Shown: piece by piece, positions 1 to 9,465 of the stretch
Position numbering within the stretch: the first letter of the stretch is position 1
Layout: each line of letters starts with the position of its first letter
Assembly (NCBI GenBank): GCA_963719485.1
Contig: OY970387.1
Span: forward strand, 4,154,001-4,218,000
Origin: Bog-473 sp963719485
GTDB taxonomy: Bacteria; Actinomycetota; Acidimicrobiia; Acidimicrobiales; RAAP-2
Length of the DNA stretch: 64,000 nt
Direction of reading: 5' to 3'
Notes under the pieces: model-generated
Database searches by the model: none
The model's input: the letters and a program-made list of their open reading frames with translations, nothing else
Told to the model about the DNA's origin: nothing
Position numbers and translations under genes: made by a program

Positions 1-1705
1 AGTCCCAGGCGCGTTGCCCCTGACCTGTCTCGTTCCGATGGTGCAAGGCGAGGCACACTCCAAGCGCAGACATGGCCGCCGTCGCGATGTCGCAAATGGC
101 AATCGACGTCACGACGGGATCATCAGACCCGCCCTGCGCCTTCATCATTCCGGACTCTCCCTGAAGGACCATGTCGACGCCTGGTCGACCCTGGAGCTCA
201 CCAACCTCCCCATAGCCAGACAGCGACAGCGTCACCAGGCCTGGGTTGAGGGCAGAAAGCGTGTCGAAATCGATCTTCAACTGCTCCGTCACCCCTGGGC
301 GCAGCCCGTCGATGAAAGCATCCGCTTTTTTAACCAGTCCGTGGAAGGCCTCTCGACCTTCTGGCCGCTTCAGGTCTATTGCGAAACTCTCCATGCCGCC
401 GTTGTATCCGTACGCGAACTGGCGAAACGAGTCGGGTGCGACCGCCTCGACCTTTATCACTCGAGCCCCAAGTTCTGACAAGAGACTGCCCGCATATGGG
501 GTCGCCACAAACGGGCCGCTATTGAGGACGGTCACGCCAGCCAAGGGTCCCGGCCGGATAGGCGGCAGCTCTCCGCCTGCATACGCAAGTTGGGCCCAAG
601 GCTCAACGAGCTCATTGTGCTGGCCCAACGTCGGAGCCGGCCCACGAATCCGTCCGGGCGTGAGGGTCAAGTTGAGCGGTATGCCCGGCATGACCACCTG
701 CCCGTGCTCGGGATCGTCAACCTCGACTCTCATCCCAATCGCTTCCACCTGGGGCTGGTCCAACCATTCGTCTCGATCATTGACCGGACCGCAGGGCACA
801 CCCAGATCGTCAAAAATCTTGAGCCACTCGGATTGGCTCTTGGCCATGAATGCTTCGGCAATCTTTGCCTGAACCCATTCAAAGTTCTGAGGCAACAACA
901 GTCCCTGGGTGGAGCCCCCCATCCGCTCTTCGGAGAGCAGGTCGCCCAGGCCAAGAGCGTCGAGTACCGCCCGTTCAAACTTGCCGCCCAGACCGCCAAC
1001 GGCGAGCCAGCCGCCATCGCCCGCCTGTACTCGGGTGTAGGTCGGATGGCGGCCACCCGCGCCAGTGGCTGTATTTGGATCATCGCTGTCCGGGTCAATG
1101 ACCAGGAACGGCATAGCCAGCAACGTAAGCGCGTTGATGCCCGAGACCTCGACCAGTTGACCGGCACCCGATTTCTGCCGTTCTATCAGGGCCGCAACCG
1201 TGCAGACCGCTCCCCACAGTCCGTGGACATAGAGGATCGTCGGATTTACAAGATCGACCGGCCGGCCGCTCACTGACGCCTGCCGGCGGGATATGCCACC
1301 GATCGCCCCAAGAAGCTCGGCGCTCTCCGCTCCCCCGAACCACGGCGTGTGCCCACGCAGGTAGGGCGGGAGTTCAACGATGACGAGTCTGGGACACTCG
1401 GAGAGGAGCTCGTGAGTCTCCAGATGAAACTGGTCCAACTGCGGCTCTCCATTGGTCAGCAGGACATCAGCCCCTTGGATGTGCTCTCTGAGCCAAGCAA
1501 GGCGGCCGGGATCCGCTGGGTCGATGACCACTCCCCTCTTTCCTCGATTCCACATCGCAAAGCCCGGAGTGCTTCGAGAGGGATCGCCCTCGAGGGATTC
1601 AATCTTGACCACGTCGGCACCGAAATCCGCCAGGAACATACCGACGATCGGCCCGGCGACACCAGTGGTCAAGTCAATCACGCGTATATTTGTCAAGGCA
1701 TCCAT
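1..1705 (-). CDS. Family III (CaiB/BaiF-type) CoA-transferase, two-domain, C-terminus cut by window edge
   Basis: The reading frame is open from an ATG at 1705 to the left edge (568 codons, no stop), so the C-terminus is missing. Two CoA-transferase III modules are visible. The first starts with NIRVIDLTTGVAGP and LADFGADVVKIE. The second, from about residue 375, starts with LAGVTVLNSGPFVATPYAG and LLSELGARVIKVE, and continues into GRPGVDMVLQGESG, the region carrying the catalytic Asp in this family. Family members move CoA between acyl-CoA and a free carboxylate. It is divergent from the MaoC hydratase at 1991, which suggests it activates a substrate of the neighbouring beta-oxidation-like genes. 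Substrate unknown. Confidence 0.88.
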   Translation of the reverse strand, partial: MDALTNIRVIDLTTGVAGPIVGMFLADFGADVVKIESLEGDPSRSTPGFAMWNRGKRGVVIDPADPGRLAWLREHIQGADVLLTNGEPQLDQFHLETHELLSECPRLVIVELPPYLRGHTPWFGGAESAELLGAIGGISRRQASVSGRPVDLVNPTILYVHGLWGAVCTVAALIERQKSGAGQLVEVSGINALTLLAMPFLVIDPDSDDPNTATGAGGRHPTYTRVQAGDGGWLAVGGLGGKFERAVLDALGLGDLLSEERMGGSTQGLLLPQNFEWVQAKIAEAFMAKSQSEWLKIFDDLGVPCGPVNDRDEWLDQPQVEAIGMRVEVDDPEHGQVVMPGIPLNLTLTPGRIRGPAPTLGQHNELVEPWAQLAYAGGELPPIRPGPLAGVTVLNSGPFVATPYAGSLLSELGARVIKVEAVAPDSFRQFAYGYNGGMESFAIDLKRPEGREAFHGLVKKADAFIDGLRPGVTEQLKIDFDTLSALNPGLVTLSLSGYGEVGELQGRPGVDMVLQGESGMMKAQGGSDDPVVTSIAICDIATAAMSALGVCLALHHRNETGQGQRAWD

Positions 1706-1990
1706 ATATTGAAGATCTCCAATCAAATGCGGCAGGTGCCGGTAAGGAACGGGCTGGAGGGAGTAGTGCCCAGTCTATATTTCGACTCGTTGACATGCGA
1801 GGCGCCGAGCAATTTGCAGGCCGAGTTTGCGCTGGTAAAATAGGTGGAAAGCGCCGAACAACCGTTCACTCCTGGTAGCCCAGGCTGCGGCTGCGCTTGG
1901 AGATGATCTACTCACCCGCCCGCGGGTTCCATATTGTGGGGTGGCCGGAGTCGCATCTGGGGGGCTCTTGGCCGAACCGAGGAAGGCTAA

Positions 1991-2833
1991 ATGGCGCTAG
2001 ATAGGGACATTATCGGTAACAAGGGTGCGTCCGTAGAACGGACGTGGACATCATTGGATTCCCTGATCTATTCCCTCGCAGTAGGCGCTGGGCTGGACAA
2101 TCCGCTGGGCGAACTCGAATTCACCACAGAGAACTCCAACGGCATCGCCCAAAAAGCGCTCCCGAGTTTCGTCGGCGTGCTGATCAGCGGCAAGCTCCCC
2201 GACACTGGAGGCGCGAATCTCAAGATGCTTCTCCATGCGGAACAAGCGTTCACGCTCCACAAACCGATGGCCGTCCAGGGCGCGTTGCGTTCCTCGAGCC
2301 AGATCGCCGAGGTCTGGGACAAGGGATCGGGCGGCCTGATCGTCCTTGAGACGGAGCTGACCGATCTGGCGGACAGTGCTCCGCTCGCTACGATGCGCAG
2401 CAGTCTGTTCATTCGCGGAGACGGCGGATTCGGCGGACCGAAGCAGCCCGCTACTGAGTGGGAGCTCCCTACAGGCAAGCCGGACTATGAGGTCGCGTTT
2501 GACACCTCCACGCAGCAGGCATTGCTGTACAGGTTGACGGGCGATCGCAATCCTCTCCATTCAGATCCGAGCGTCGCACGCAAGGCCGGATTCGACCGAC
2601 CAATCCTCCATGGCATGTGCTCCTATGGGTTTACGTGTCGGGCCCTCCTACAGACGATGGCCCAAGGGAACCCTGACGCTTTTGAGTCCATGTCAGGCAG
2701 ATTCGTCAAGTCCGTCTTCCCAGGCGACACGCTCACAGTTTCGATCTGGCGAGATGGAAAATCGGCTCGATTCCAAACTCGCTCGGACGAGTCCTCGATC
2801 GTCATCGACCGAGGAACGATGACGATCCGATGA
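1991..2833 (+). CDS. MaoC-family enoyl-CoA hydratase (hydratase 2 type)
   Basis: A 280-aa protein with an N-terminal MaoC-like half and a C-terminal MaoC hot-dog domain. The hydratase-2 signature is clear near residue 180: GDRNPLHSDP followed by AGFDRPILHG, with the Asp and His expected for catalysis. The family hydrates 2-enoyl-CoA to (R)-3-hydroxyacyl-CoA and includes bile-acid/sterol side-chain hydratases. A GAGGAAGG Shine-Dalgarno lies just before the ATG. The SDR 63 bp downstream resembles the dehydrogenase half of multifunctional enzyme 2, so the pair probably does successive hydration and oxidation steps. Confidence 0.9.
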   Translation: MALDRDIIGNKGASVERTWTSLDSLIYSLAVGAGLDNPLGELEFTTENSNGIAQKALPSFVGVLISGKLPDTGGANLKMLLHAEQAFTLHKPMAVQGALRSSSQIAEVWDKGSGGLIVLETELTDLADSAPLATMRSSLFIRGDGGFGGPKQPATEWELPTGKPDYEVAFDTSTQQALLYRLTGDRNPLHSDPSVARKAGFDRPILHGMCSYGFTCRALLQTMAQGNPDAFESMSGRFVKSVFPGDTLTVSIWRDGKSARFQTRSDESSIVIDRGTMTIR

Positions 2834-2896
2834 TTCGCCGCCGATACTGATTGTCGGCGGGAGTGGCAACTCAACAAGATACAGAAGGAGCTTGAC

Positions 2897-3778
2897 ATGG
2901 GAACGCTAGACGGCCGTGTGGCCATCGTGACAGGTGGTGGCCGTGGGATCGGACAGGCCGTAAGTAAGCGCCTGGCGGCCGAAGGGGCTGCTGTCGTCAT
3001 CAACGACTTGGGCGTGGATTTGGATGGGACGGGCGGCACTAGCGGCCCAGCGACCGAGACAGCCGAGGAGATCAGGGCGTCCGGCGGTCAGGCGCTTGTC
3101 AATGGCGGGGACATCAGCGACACCTCAACGGGCGAAGAGCTCGTGCGCCAGGCCGTCGAGACCTACGGGAAGCTGGACATCGTGGTCAACGTTGCCGGCA
3201 TTCTGCGCGACCGGATGATCTTCAACCTCCAACCAGAGGACTGGGATGCTGTCATCAAGGTCCATTTGCGAGGCACGTACTCCACCGTTCGGCCCGCGTC
3301 CGCCTATTGGCGGGAGCAGCGCAACCCGGACGGTCACTATCGAATCATCAACTTCACCTCGGCAAGCGGACTGCATGGTTCGGCAGGACAACCCAACTAT
3401 GCCGCGGCCAAAATGGGTATCGTCGGATTGACCTACTCATTGGCAAACGCCCTGGCGAAATCTGGCGTCACCGCGAACGCCATCTCTCCCGGCGCGGTGA
3501 CGAGGATGACAGCGAATGCCGCTGTCCCCGAACACATGCGGGATGTCACTTCGGACAACGTTGCTCCAATAGTGGCGTACCTCGCCAGCGTCCATTCCGA
3601 TTGGCTCAGTGGTCGGACGCTTTCCGCGCTCGGACTCCGCGTGGGGCTCTACAACAACCCGGCGGAAATTGCCGAAGTGCATACCGAAGGCGAGTGGGAT
3701 CTGGAAGATCTTCGCAAGCAGGTTGAATCGACCTTCCGCCCTCTCGCTGACGGCCTGCCGCCGAAGCCAGCCGTCTGA
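2897..3778 (+). CDS. Short-chain dehydrogenase/reductase (3-hydroxyacyl-CoA dehydrogenase-like)
   Basis: A 293-aa classical SDR. The N-terminal Rossmann motif is TGGGRGIG (residues 12-19). A catalytic Ser lies in FTSASGLHG, and the YAAAK motif carries the catalytic Tyr and Lys. The N-terminal half, including INDLGVDLDGTGG, resembles the dehydrogenase domain of peroxisomal multifunctional enzyme 2, which oxidises (R)-3-hydroxyacyl-CoA. AGAAGGAG precedes the ATG. It is co-directional with the MaoC gene and probably co-transcribed. It converges on the carboxylic acid reductase gene, with only 55 bp between stops. Confidence 0.88.
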   Translation: MGTLDGRVAIVTGGGRGIGQAVSKRLAAEGAAVVINDLGVDLDGTGGTSGPATETAEEIRASGGQALVNGGDISDTSTGEELVRQAVETYGKLDIVVNVAGILRDRMIFNLQPEDWDAVIKVHLRGTYSTVRPASAYWREQRNPDGHYRIINFTSASGLHGSAGQPNYAAAKMGIVGLTYSLANALAKSGVTANAISPGAVTRMTANAAVPEHMRDVTSDNVAPIVAYLASVHSDWLSGRTLSALGLRVGLYNNPAEIAEVHTEGEWDLEDLRKQVESTFRPLADGLPPKPAV

Positions 3779-3833
3779 CCCCTTCTGCAACGACTGCCGA
3801 TCGGCCGCTTAATCTGCGGGACTCCCGGGATGA

Positions 3834-6800
3834 TTAGGGTGTCGTCTGTAGCAAACCCAGAAACCGCAGGTCACCCAGGCACTTCGTGATGAAATCGTGG
3901 GTCAGCCGGGGAACGCTCGCATCGGTCACGGAGTTCTCAAGTGCCCGAAGGAACTCGCTACTGTCCGCCGGGCGCAGGTTCGGATCACGTGCTTCCCGAA
4001 CCGAATCGATGACAGGGAGCAGCGAAAGCTGGCGCGCCTCATTAGGAAGCGCTCGAAGTTTGGCTTCGAATCGTCCGTACCACTCGGCATATTCAGCAAT
4101 GCGCTCGATTGCATATCCCTCTTCTTCAATCCACTCGACAAAGGTGTCGAGCGAAATACCGTCATCATGCTGATTCACCAGGTGATACACCTGCACCCCG
4201 TCATGGAGGTCGTCTGCGAGATAGGCGACGGAGTGCGCCACGAAATCCACTGGCAATCCGTCATAGTGAGGTGACCGCCCCTTCACCGCCGTGTTCTGGT
4301 AGAAGGAACTTGGGGCAAGGCCAGTCTTGATAACGCTGTAGAGAAGCCGAGTGAAGATGTCCGGTACATTGATTTGGCCCGCGTACTGACGATGCGCAAG
4401 CAGCATGTCGCCACGGTAAATGCGCACAGGAAGCTTGAAACGACGTTGCGCGTCACGCAGCAGGAGCTCCGCCGCCCACTTGCTTGCGGCGTAGTTCATT
4501 CCATATTGGTCGTTCAAATCTACCTTGGACACCAGCGGCGACGACTCGGTGACCCTCCCTGACTGCTCCACGAGCTGCGTCACCGCCATCGACGAGATGA
4601 AGTCGACGCGTTTCGGCCTCGTTGCCAAGGCGAGTCTCACCACCTCTGCGGTACTGACCACATTAGGCCCGAACAGGTGTTGATAGTCGAGCATGTGATT
4701 GACCAAGGCAGCGGAGTGAACGATACGATCGACTCTCGTCGCAAGTTCCTCGTACATACCTCCTTCCAGCCCGAGAAACTCTTCGGCGACATCGCCGGAA
4801 ACAACCTCCAGGTGCCGGTCGGCAAGCTGCTCAAACCGATCCGACAGGCGCCTCTCACCTTCGAACACGCGGAATAACCGTTCCCGAGCGGTTGTCCTCT
4901 CGTTTCCTCGGACGAGGCAGATCACTCGCCCGTCCTTCGCCGACATGCGTTCGAGCCACTCGAGGCAGAGAAACCGCCCCAGAAACCCCGTTGCGCCGGT
5001 GAGCAACACCGTCTGGGATTGATCGGCCGGCGATGGCATTCCTCGCGGAGAAAGATCCCCGACGTCGAAGAACCGTTCCAGCTTCATATCTTCAGCCTTG
5101 AGATGACGACCCGTCTCCCTTGCCTCCGTGTCGCTGACGACCCCATCCTTCTTGCCCTGCAAGGCCTCTTCGATCACCTGCGCCCACGCTGATGGGTTGC
5201 CAGTCGGACTCAGGAGGCTATGCACGGGGAATTCGATGCCGAACATATCGTCCAACACGACAGCAAACTCGGCCGCATCCAAAGAATCCCCGCCGAGCTC
5301 TCCAAAACTCATCTGCTCCATTCGATCGAGGTTGCGCCTCCCTAAGACTGCCTCTAGGGCCAACTTCACCTTCTCGATCGTCGTGAGGTCAGTTCTGCCT
5401 CCGAGCGCCATGAGATCTGCCTGCTGACCTCGCTCGAGGTCGGCGTACATGACCTCCAGTTGCTTCCCGTACCTCTGTATGAAGGTCGTCCGTAACCGCT
5501 TCCCCATCGGTGACACGAGTCCGTTGGCCGACGAAAACGCCTCTACCTCGATGAGGATGTCACGCGGGATCTCAAAGGATCTCAAGCCCGCAGACATGGC
5601 CACGCTGCTCAATTCGCTTTGAATGAGGGCTTTGACATCCTCAGCAGTCGGCGTCTCGCCGAGACTCTCGCGGATGGCGGCTGCATTAGGCACAATCACC
5701 GCGAGTAGATACGACCTGGCCGACGTCCCATACAGATAGACCTGGTCGATAAGCGCACTCTGGTCTTCATAGACCTTCGCCAGCACCGCCGGGGCGACGT
5801 ACTCGCCTTGTGCCAACTTGAGTACATCATTGCGACGATCGATGAAGACGAGATGATCCGGAGCCTGTTCCTCCATGATGTCCCCGGTCAGGAGAAACCC
5901 GTCGGCATCAAAGAGGGTCGCCGTGACTTCCGGTCGCTTGAAGTATCCCGTGATCATGTCATCGCTTTTGATGCACAATTCACCTCGAGGAAAGGGCCGA
6001 TCGGTCGTGAAGTAGCCCAATTCGGGAACGTCTCGAAGCTTGTACTCCCGTATCGGCGGTCGCAGCACTCGATCGTCCGCAGTGATGGCCCCACCCTCCG
6101 TGGATCCATAGCCCTGAGCGAGCGGCAGCTCAAAGCAACGTTCTATGAACTCTTTTAGCTCTGGACTCACCGGTGCGCTGCCCGCTCCGATCATGCGCAA
6201 CCTGTCCCCTAGATATCCGAATCGAATCTCCTGGAGCACCTCTTGGGCCACGGCATCTCGATCGGCGCGATCCTCGGAACGACGAGACACTTCGTTTTGG
6301 TAGTACCGATGGATGGTCTCCAGGGCTCTGGGGAAGAAGAAGAGATCGGTCGGCCGCACAAGGCGAATGTCCTCGAACAGAGTCGACATATCGGAGCTCG
6401 AGGTGAAATAAACGGTTCCGCCGCCTGCGAGCGTCTTGTACACGTCACGACGACCGGCTTGGTGATTGAGCGGAAGAAACGCAAGTCGCACCACCGGTCT
6501 GCGTCCCTGGGAGGTTCCGAATGCATCCCTTGTGGGCTGAAACAATCGGACGGCCTTCCGTTCGAGGTGGATGGCACCCTTTGGCGTTCCCGTGCTTCCA
6601 GACGAGTGGATGAGCACGGCCATGCGGTCCCCGGGATTGTCGGCTGGCTTCAGTGGAACCCATGCCTCACTCCGTGCGAGACCCATCAGCGAATCCACCG
6701 TCGTCACCACAGTCGAAGGCCGGCTGCGCTGGAGCTGGGCCTGCGCCGCGGCGTACGACTCGCGCTCATCATCGACTGCTTCGTCGTAGTCCATTGCGAC

Positions 6801-7313
6801 CACGCAACGAATCGATTCGTGTCGCTCCGCCAGCTGCGCAGCCAGCGCAAGGTCCCTTGCCGTTGCGAACAGGACCGTCGGCTCGATTGAGTCGAGGACC
6901 ACATCAAGATCGCTCGGCGCCATGGTGCTTTGCAACGGAACGCTGACGGCCTGCCCATAGGCACAGGCAAGATCGATGGTGACGTAGTCGTTTCCGCTGA
7001 AGCCAAAAATGCAGACGAAGTCCCCGGGCCCTACCGGACAGGGATTCGGTCGTCGCCAAGAGAGAGCGATCAGCCGGACGCGCTCGTACAACTCGCCATA
7101 AGTGACGGTTGCGTACTCCGGCAGATATTCACGAACTCGCCGGCCCCGAGTATCGGGAACCACGCTATAGCGTCGCTCCCCGAGGGCTGGGCGGTCTCTG
7201 TACCCCTCGAGGATCGTCGTAATCGCACCCTCGAGCGAGATGGACGGAGAAGCCAGGACGGCATCAACGGCGGGATCGGGCATCAGGCTACTGAGCTGGC
7301 TGTCGGTTGTCAT
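3834..7313 (-). CDS. car: Carboxylic acid reductase (adenylation-PCP-thioester reductase)
   Basis: An 1159-aa protein, close to the length of known bacterial CARs. Three domains appear in order. The adenylation domain has the P-loop HSSGSTGTPKGA near residue 235-249, GYGSTEGG and LLTGDI. The carrier domain has GELGGDSLDAAEF, whose Ser takes phosphopantetheine. The C-terminal NADPH-dependent thioester reductase has LLTGATGFLGR and the YAASKWAAE catalytic Tyr/Lys. The family reduces free carboxylic acids to aldehydes using ATP and NADPH. The gene lies 10 bp after the acyl-CoA dehydrogenase gene upstream of it, so the two are probably co-transcribed. A phosphopantetheinyl transferase is needed but none is visible here. 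Confidence 0.95.
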   Translation of the reverse strand: MTTDSQLSSLMPDPAVDAVLASPSISLEGAITTILEGYRDRPALGERRYSVVPDTRGRRVREYLPEYATVTYGELYERVRLIALSWRRPNPCPVGPGDFVCIFGFSGNDYVTIDLACAYGQAVSVPLQSTMAPSDLDVVLDSIEPTVLFATARDLALAAQLAERHESIRCVVAMDYDEAVDDERESYAAAQAQLQRSRPSTVVTTVDSLMGLARSEAWVPLKPADNPGDRMAVLIHSSGSTGTPKGAIHLERKAVRLFQPTRDAFGTSQGRRPVVRLAFLPLNHQAGRRDVYKTLAGGGTVYFTSSSDMSTLFEDIRLVRPTDLFFFPRALETIHRYYQNEVSRRSEDRADRDAVAQEVLQEIRFGYLGDRLRMIGAGSAPVSPELKEFIERCFELPLAQGYGSTEGGAITADDRVLRPPIREYKLRDVPELGYFTTDRPFPRGELCIKSDDMITGYFKRPEVTATLFDADGFLLTGDIMEEQAPDHLVFIDRRNDVLKLAQGEYVAPAVLAKVYEDQSALIDQVYLYGTSARSYLLAVIVPNAAAIRESLGETPTAEDVKALIQSELSSVAMSAGLRSFEIPRDILIEVEAFSSANGLVSPMGKRLRTTFIQRYGKQLEVMYADLERGQQADLMALGGRTDLTTIEKVKLALEAVLGRRNLDRMEQMSFGELGGDSLDAAEFAVVLDDMFGIEFPVHSLLSPTGNPSAWAQVIEEALQGKKDGVVSDTEARETGRHLKAEDMKLERFFDVGDLSPRGMPSPADQSQTVLLTGATGFLGRFLCLEWLERMSAKDGRVICLVRGNERTTARERLFRVFEGERRLSDRFEQLADRHLEVVSGDVAEEFLGLEGGMYEELATRVDRIVHSAALVNHMLDYQHLFGPNVVSTAEVVRLALATRPKRVDFISSMAVTQLVEQSGRVTESSPLVSKVDLNDQYGMNYAASKWAAELLLRDAQRRFKLPVRIYRGDMLLAHRQYAGQINVPDIFTRLLYSVIKTGLAPSSFYQNTAVKGRSPHYDGLPVDFVAHSVAYLADDLHDGVQVYHLVNQHDDGISLDTFVEWIEEEGYAIERIAEYAEWYGRFEAKLRALPNEARQLSLLPVIDSVREARDPNLRPADSSEFLRALENSVTDASVPRLTHDFITKCLGDLRFLGLLQTTP

Positions 7314-7323
7314 GGTTCGATCC

Positions 7324-8562
7324 TCAACGGCGATGCATCGGGTCTTTGGGAAGCTTCAGTACTGATTCGGCGAGAATATTCCGCTGTATTTCAGAGGAGC
7401 CCGCATAGATGGTCCCAGCCGTCGCGTTGTAGAAAGCCCCGACCCACGACGCCGATGAGTTCGGCGCAAAAGGATCATCGGCGCGCGTCGGACGAGCCGT
7501 CGGACGACCCTCTGGCGTTAAGCTGCTTGCTCCGAGGATATCGAGCGCCAACGAGGTGAGGCGCTTGTGATACTCGCTCCAGTAAAGCTTTGCGATCGAC
7601 GATTCTGGACCGAGCGGGACTTCTCTGTCGCCCATCACGTTCGACAGGATGCGATTCCCGAGGAACCTCATGACCTCGACACGAACGTAGCAGTCGGCAA
7701 GGCGCTCTCGTATGACAGGGTCGCGATCGCAGCCACGCTCGCGGGCAAGTTCGAAGAGTCGATTCAGTTCGTGACGAAACAAAATTGGATGAACTGCGGC
7801 CTCCTCTCCCCGCTCGTGTCCAAAGAGGGTCATGGCCACCTTCCACCCGTCCCCGGGCTTCCCCACGATGTTGTCTCCTGCGGTCCGCGCATCCGTAATG
7901 AAGACTTCGCAGAACTCGGCTTCCCCACTCAGCATTTTGATCGGCCGAATATCGATACCGGGCTGGTTCAGGGGACATAACAGGAAGGAGAGGCCACGAT
8001 TGAGGGGGGCAAGCGGATCCGTACGTACCAGAACGAACATCCAATTGGCCTTGACCGCCAGCGAGGTCCAGATCTTCTGACCGCTAATGATCCATGCGTC
8101 ATCCTCAAGCCGAGCGGCTGTCTTCAGGGATGCAAGATCGGACCCGGCATCGGGCTCAGAGAACCCCTGGCACCACTTGTCCTCGCCAGACAGGATACGG
8201 GGCAAGAAAACCTGCTTCTGTTCCTCGGTCCCCGCCCTCAGCAGCGTGTTTCCCAACATCTTGATACCGAACAGATCGAGGTGTGCCCCCGCCGGTACGC
8301 CGAGCCGGGCACACTCCTCGGCGACAATGACCTGGTGCATTTTGCTGAGGCCGCACCCTCCAAACTCGACCGGCCACGCAACGGCCAAGAGCTTGTTCTG
8401 AGCAAGCATGTCGCGCCACGAGTCAGTGAACGCCTCTGCTTCGCGTTTCTGCAGTTGCCCGATGCCCTCCCACTCTGTAGGCAGCTGCTCGGCCAAAAAC
8501 CTCCGAATATTCTGGCGAAACTCCTCAATCGATTGATGCACTGCATCGGCGACGAGCGTCAC
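7324..8562 (-). CDS. Acyl-CoA dehydrogenase
   Basis: A 412-aa protein with the acyl-CoA dehydrogenase fold. The middle domain carries QGFSEPDAGSDLASLKT and KIWTSLA. The C-terminal domain carries YAGSSEIQRNILAESVL, the usual flavin/substrate region. The length is normal. Family members oxidise acyl-CoA at the alpha-beta bond with FAD and pass electrons to ETF. It probably shares a transcript with the carboxylic acid reductase downstream. The true substrate cannot be read from the sequence, though the neighbours point to branched or cyclic acyl-CoA. Confidence 0.92.
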   Translation of the reverse strand: MTLVADAVHQSIEEFRQNIRRFLAEQLPTEWEGIGQLQKREAEAFTDSWRDMLAQNKLLAVAWPVEFGGCGLSKMHQVIVAEECARLGVPAGAHLDLFGIKMLGNTLLRAGTEEQKQVFLPRILSGEDKWCQGFSEPDAGSDLASLKTAARLEDDAWIISGQKIWTSLAVKANWMFVLVRTDPLAPLNRGLSFLLCPLNQPGIDIRPIKMLSGEAEFCEVFITDARTAGDNIVGKPGDGWKVAMTLFGHERGEEAAVHPILFRHELNRLFELARERGCDRDPVIRERLADCYVRVEVMRFLGNRILSNVMGDREVPLGPESSIAKLYWSEYHKRLTSLALDILGASSLTPEGRPTARPTRADDPFAPNSSASWVGAFYNATAGTIYAGSSEIQRNILAESVLKLPKDPMHRR

Positions 8563-8769
8563 TGAACTACCACCCGGCCAGGATTTCCCATAGGCCGCAG
8601 AAGTTCCATCCTTCTTTCTCCTGTCGTACAGTTTGACACTACGTCTCGCCTCTCAGCTCGGTGGATCCGGGGGTGAAAAGAGACGTCAGAGGCTTCGCAT
8701 TCACGCCGCAAAGACCTCATCCGCATGTTGCGCAGCACGATCGCCTGTCCTCCGGACATCACCCGAGAA

Positions 8770-9465
8770 TCAACTATCCGTCGCTTGTCCCAAATATTGC
8801 GCTTCCATTTGCAGCAGGCTTTGGCGCAGCTCGCCGCTGGTACCGTGCATCTCCACTCGACCCTTGTTCATCACATACGCACGATCCGCATACTCCAGCA
8901 CCTTGCTGACGTGTTGTTCTACGAGCAAGACACCTATGCCGCTCTGTGCCGCCATGCGGAGCGCCGCGAGAAGGCGCTCCACAATCAGAGGAGCGAGCCC
9001 CAGCGACAGCTCGTCCGCGAGAAGCAGCCGCGGCTTCCGAGCCAACACGCGTGCCAGCGTCAACATCTGTTGTTCGCCACCCGAGAGTTGCCCAGCCTTG
9101 ACTTTGGCCCGACCCATGAGCTCTGGAAACAACGCAAACGCTTCGTCGGGATCGATGCGGCCAAGCTTCAGATTCTCCAACGTTGTGAGTCGCATGAACA
9201 CCGACTTCTCCTCGGTGACCAGTCCCAGGCCCTGGCGGATCCTTTGATAAAGCGGACCCTGCGCCGGCGAACCATCCCAGAGCAGCTCTCCAGAGCGAAG
9301 CCTTAGTTCGCCGCTGAGACATCGAAGCGTTGTTGTCTTGCCGGCACCATTGGGTCCCAGCAGGGCGACAATTTCACCACTGTTGACATAGAGGTCAAGA
9401 TCGAAGACCACCTGGGCGTCGCCATAACCACAGCAAAGGCCCTTCGCTTCCAGTACTGGGGTCAC
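8770..9465 (-). CDS. livF: Liv-type ABC transporter ATP-binding protein (LivF-like)
   Basis: A 231-aa ABC ATPase. Walker A is GPNGAGKTT (near residue 37), the signature is LSGGEQQML, and Walker B is LLLADELSLGL. The length and the end of the protein fit LivF of branched-chain amino-acid/amide importers (HAAT family). Its start overlaps the stop of the fused LivHMG gene by 4 bp, so the two are translationally coupled. Together they would make one importer. No periplasmic binding protein gene is seen beside them. Confidence 0.9.
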   Translation of the reverse strand: MTPVLEAKGLCCGYGDAQVVFDLDLYVNSGEIVALLGPNGAGKTTTLRCLSGELRLRSGELLWDGSPAQGPLYQRIRQGLGLVTEEKSVFMRLTTLENLKLGRIDPDEAFALFPELMGRAKVKAGQLSGGEQQMLTLARVLARKPRLLLADELSLGLAPLIVERLLAALRMAAQSGIGVLLVEQHVSKVLEYADRAYVMNKGRVEMHGTSGELRQSLLQMEAQYLGQATDS

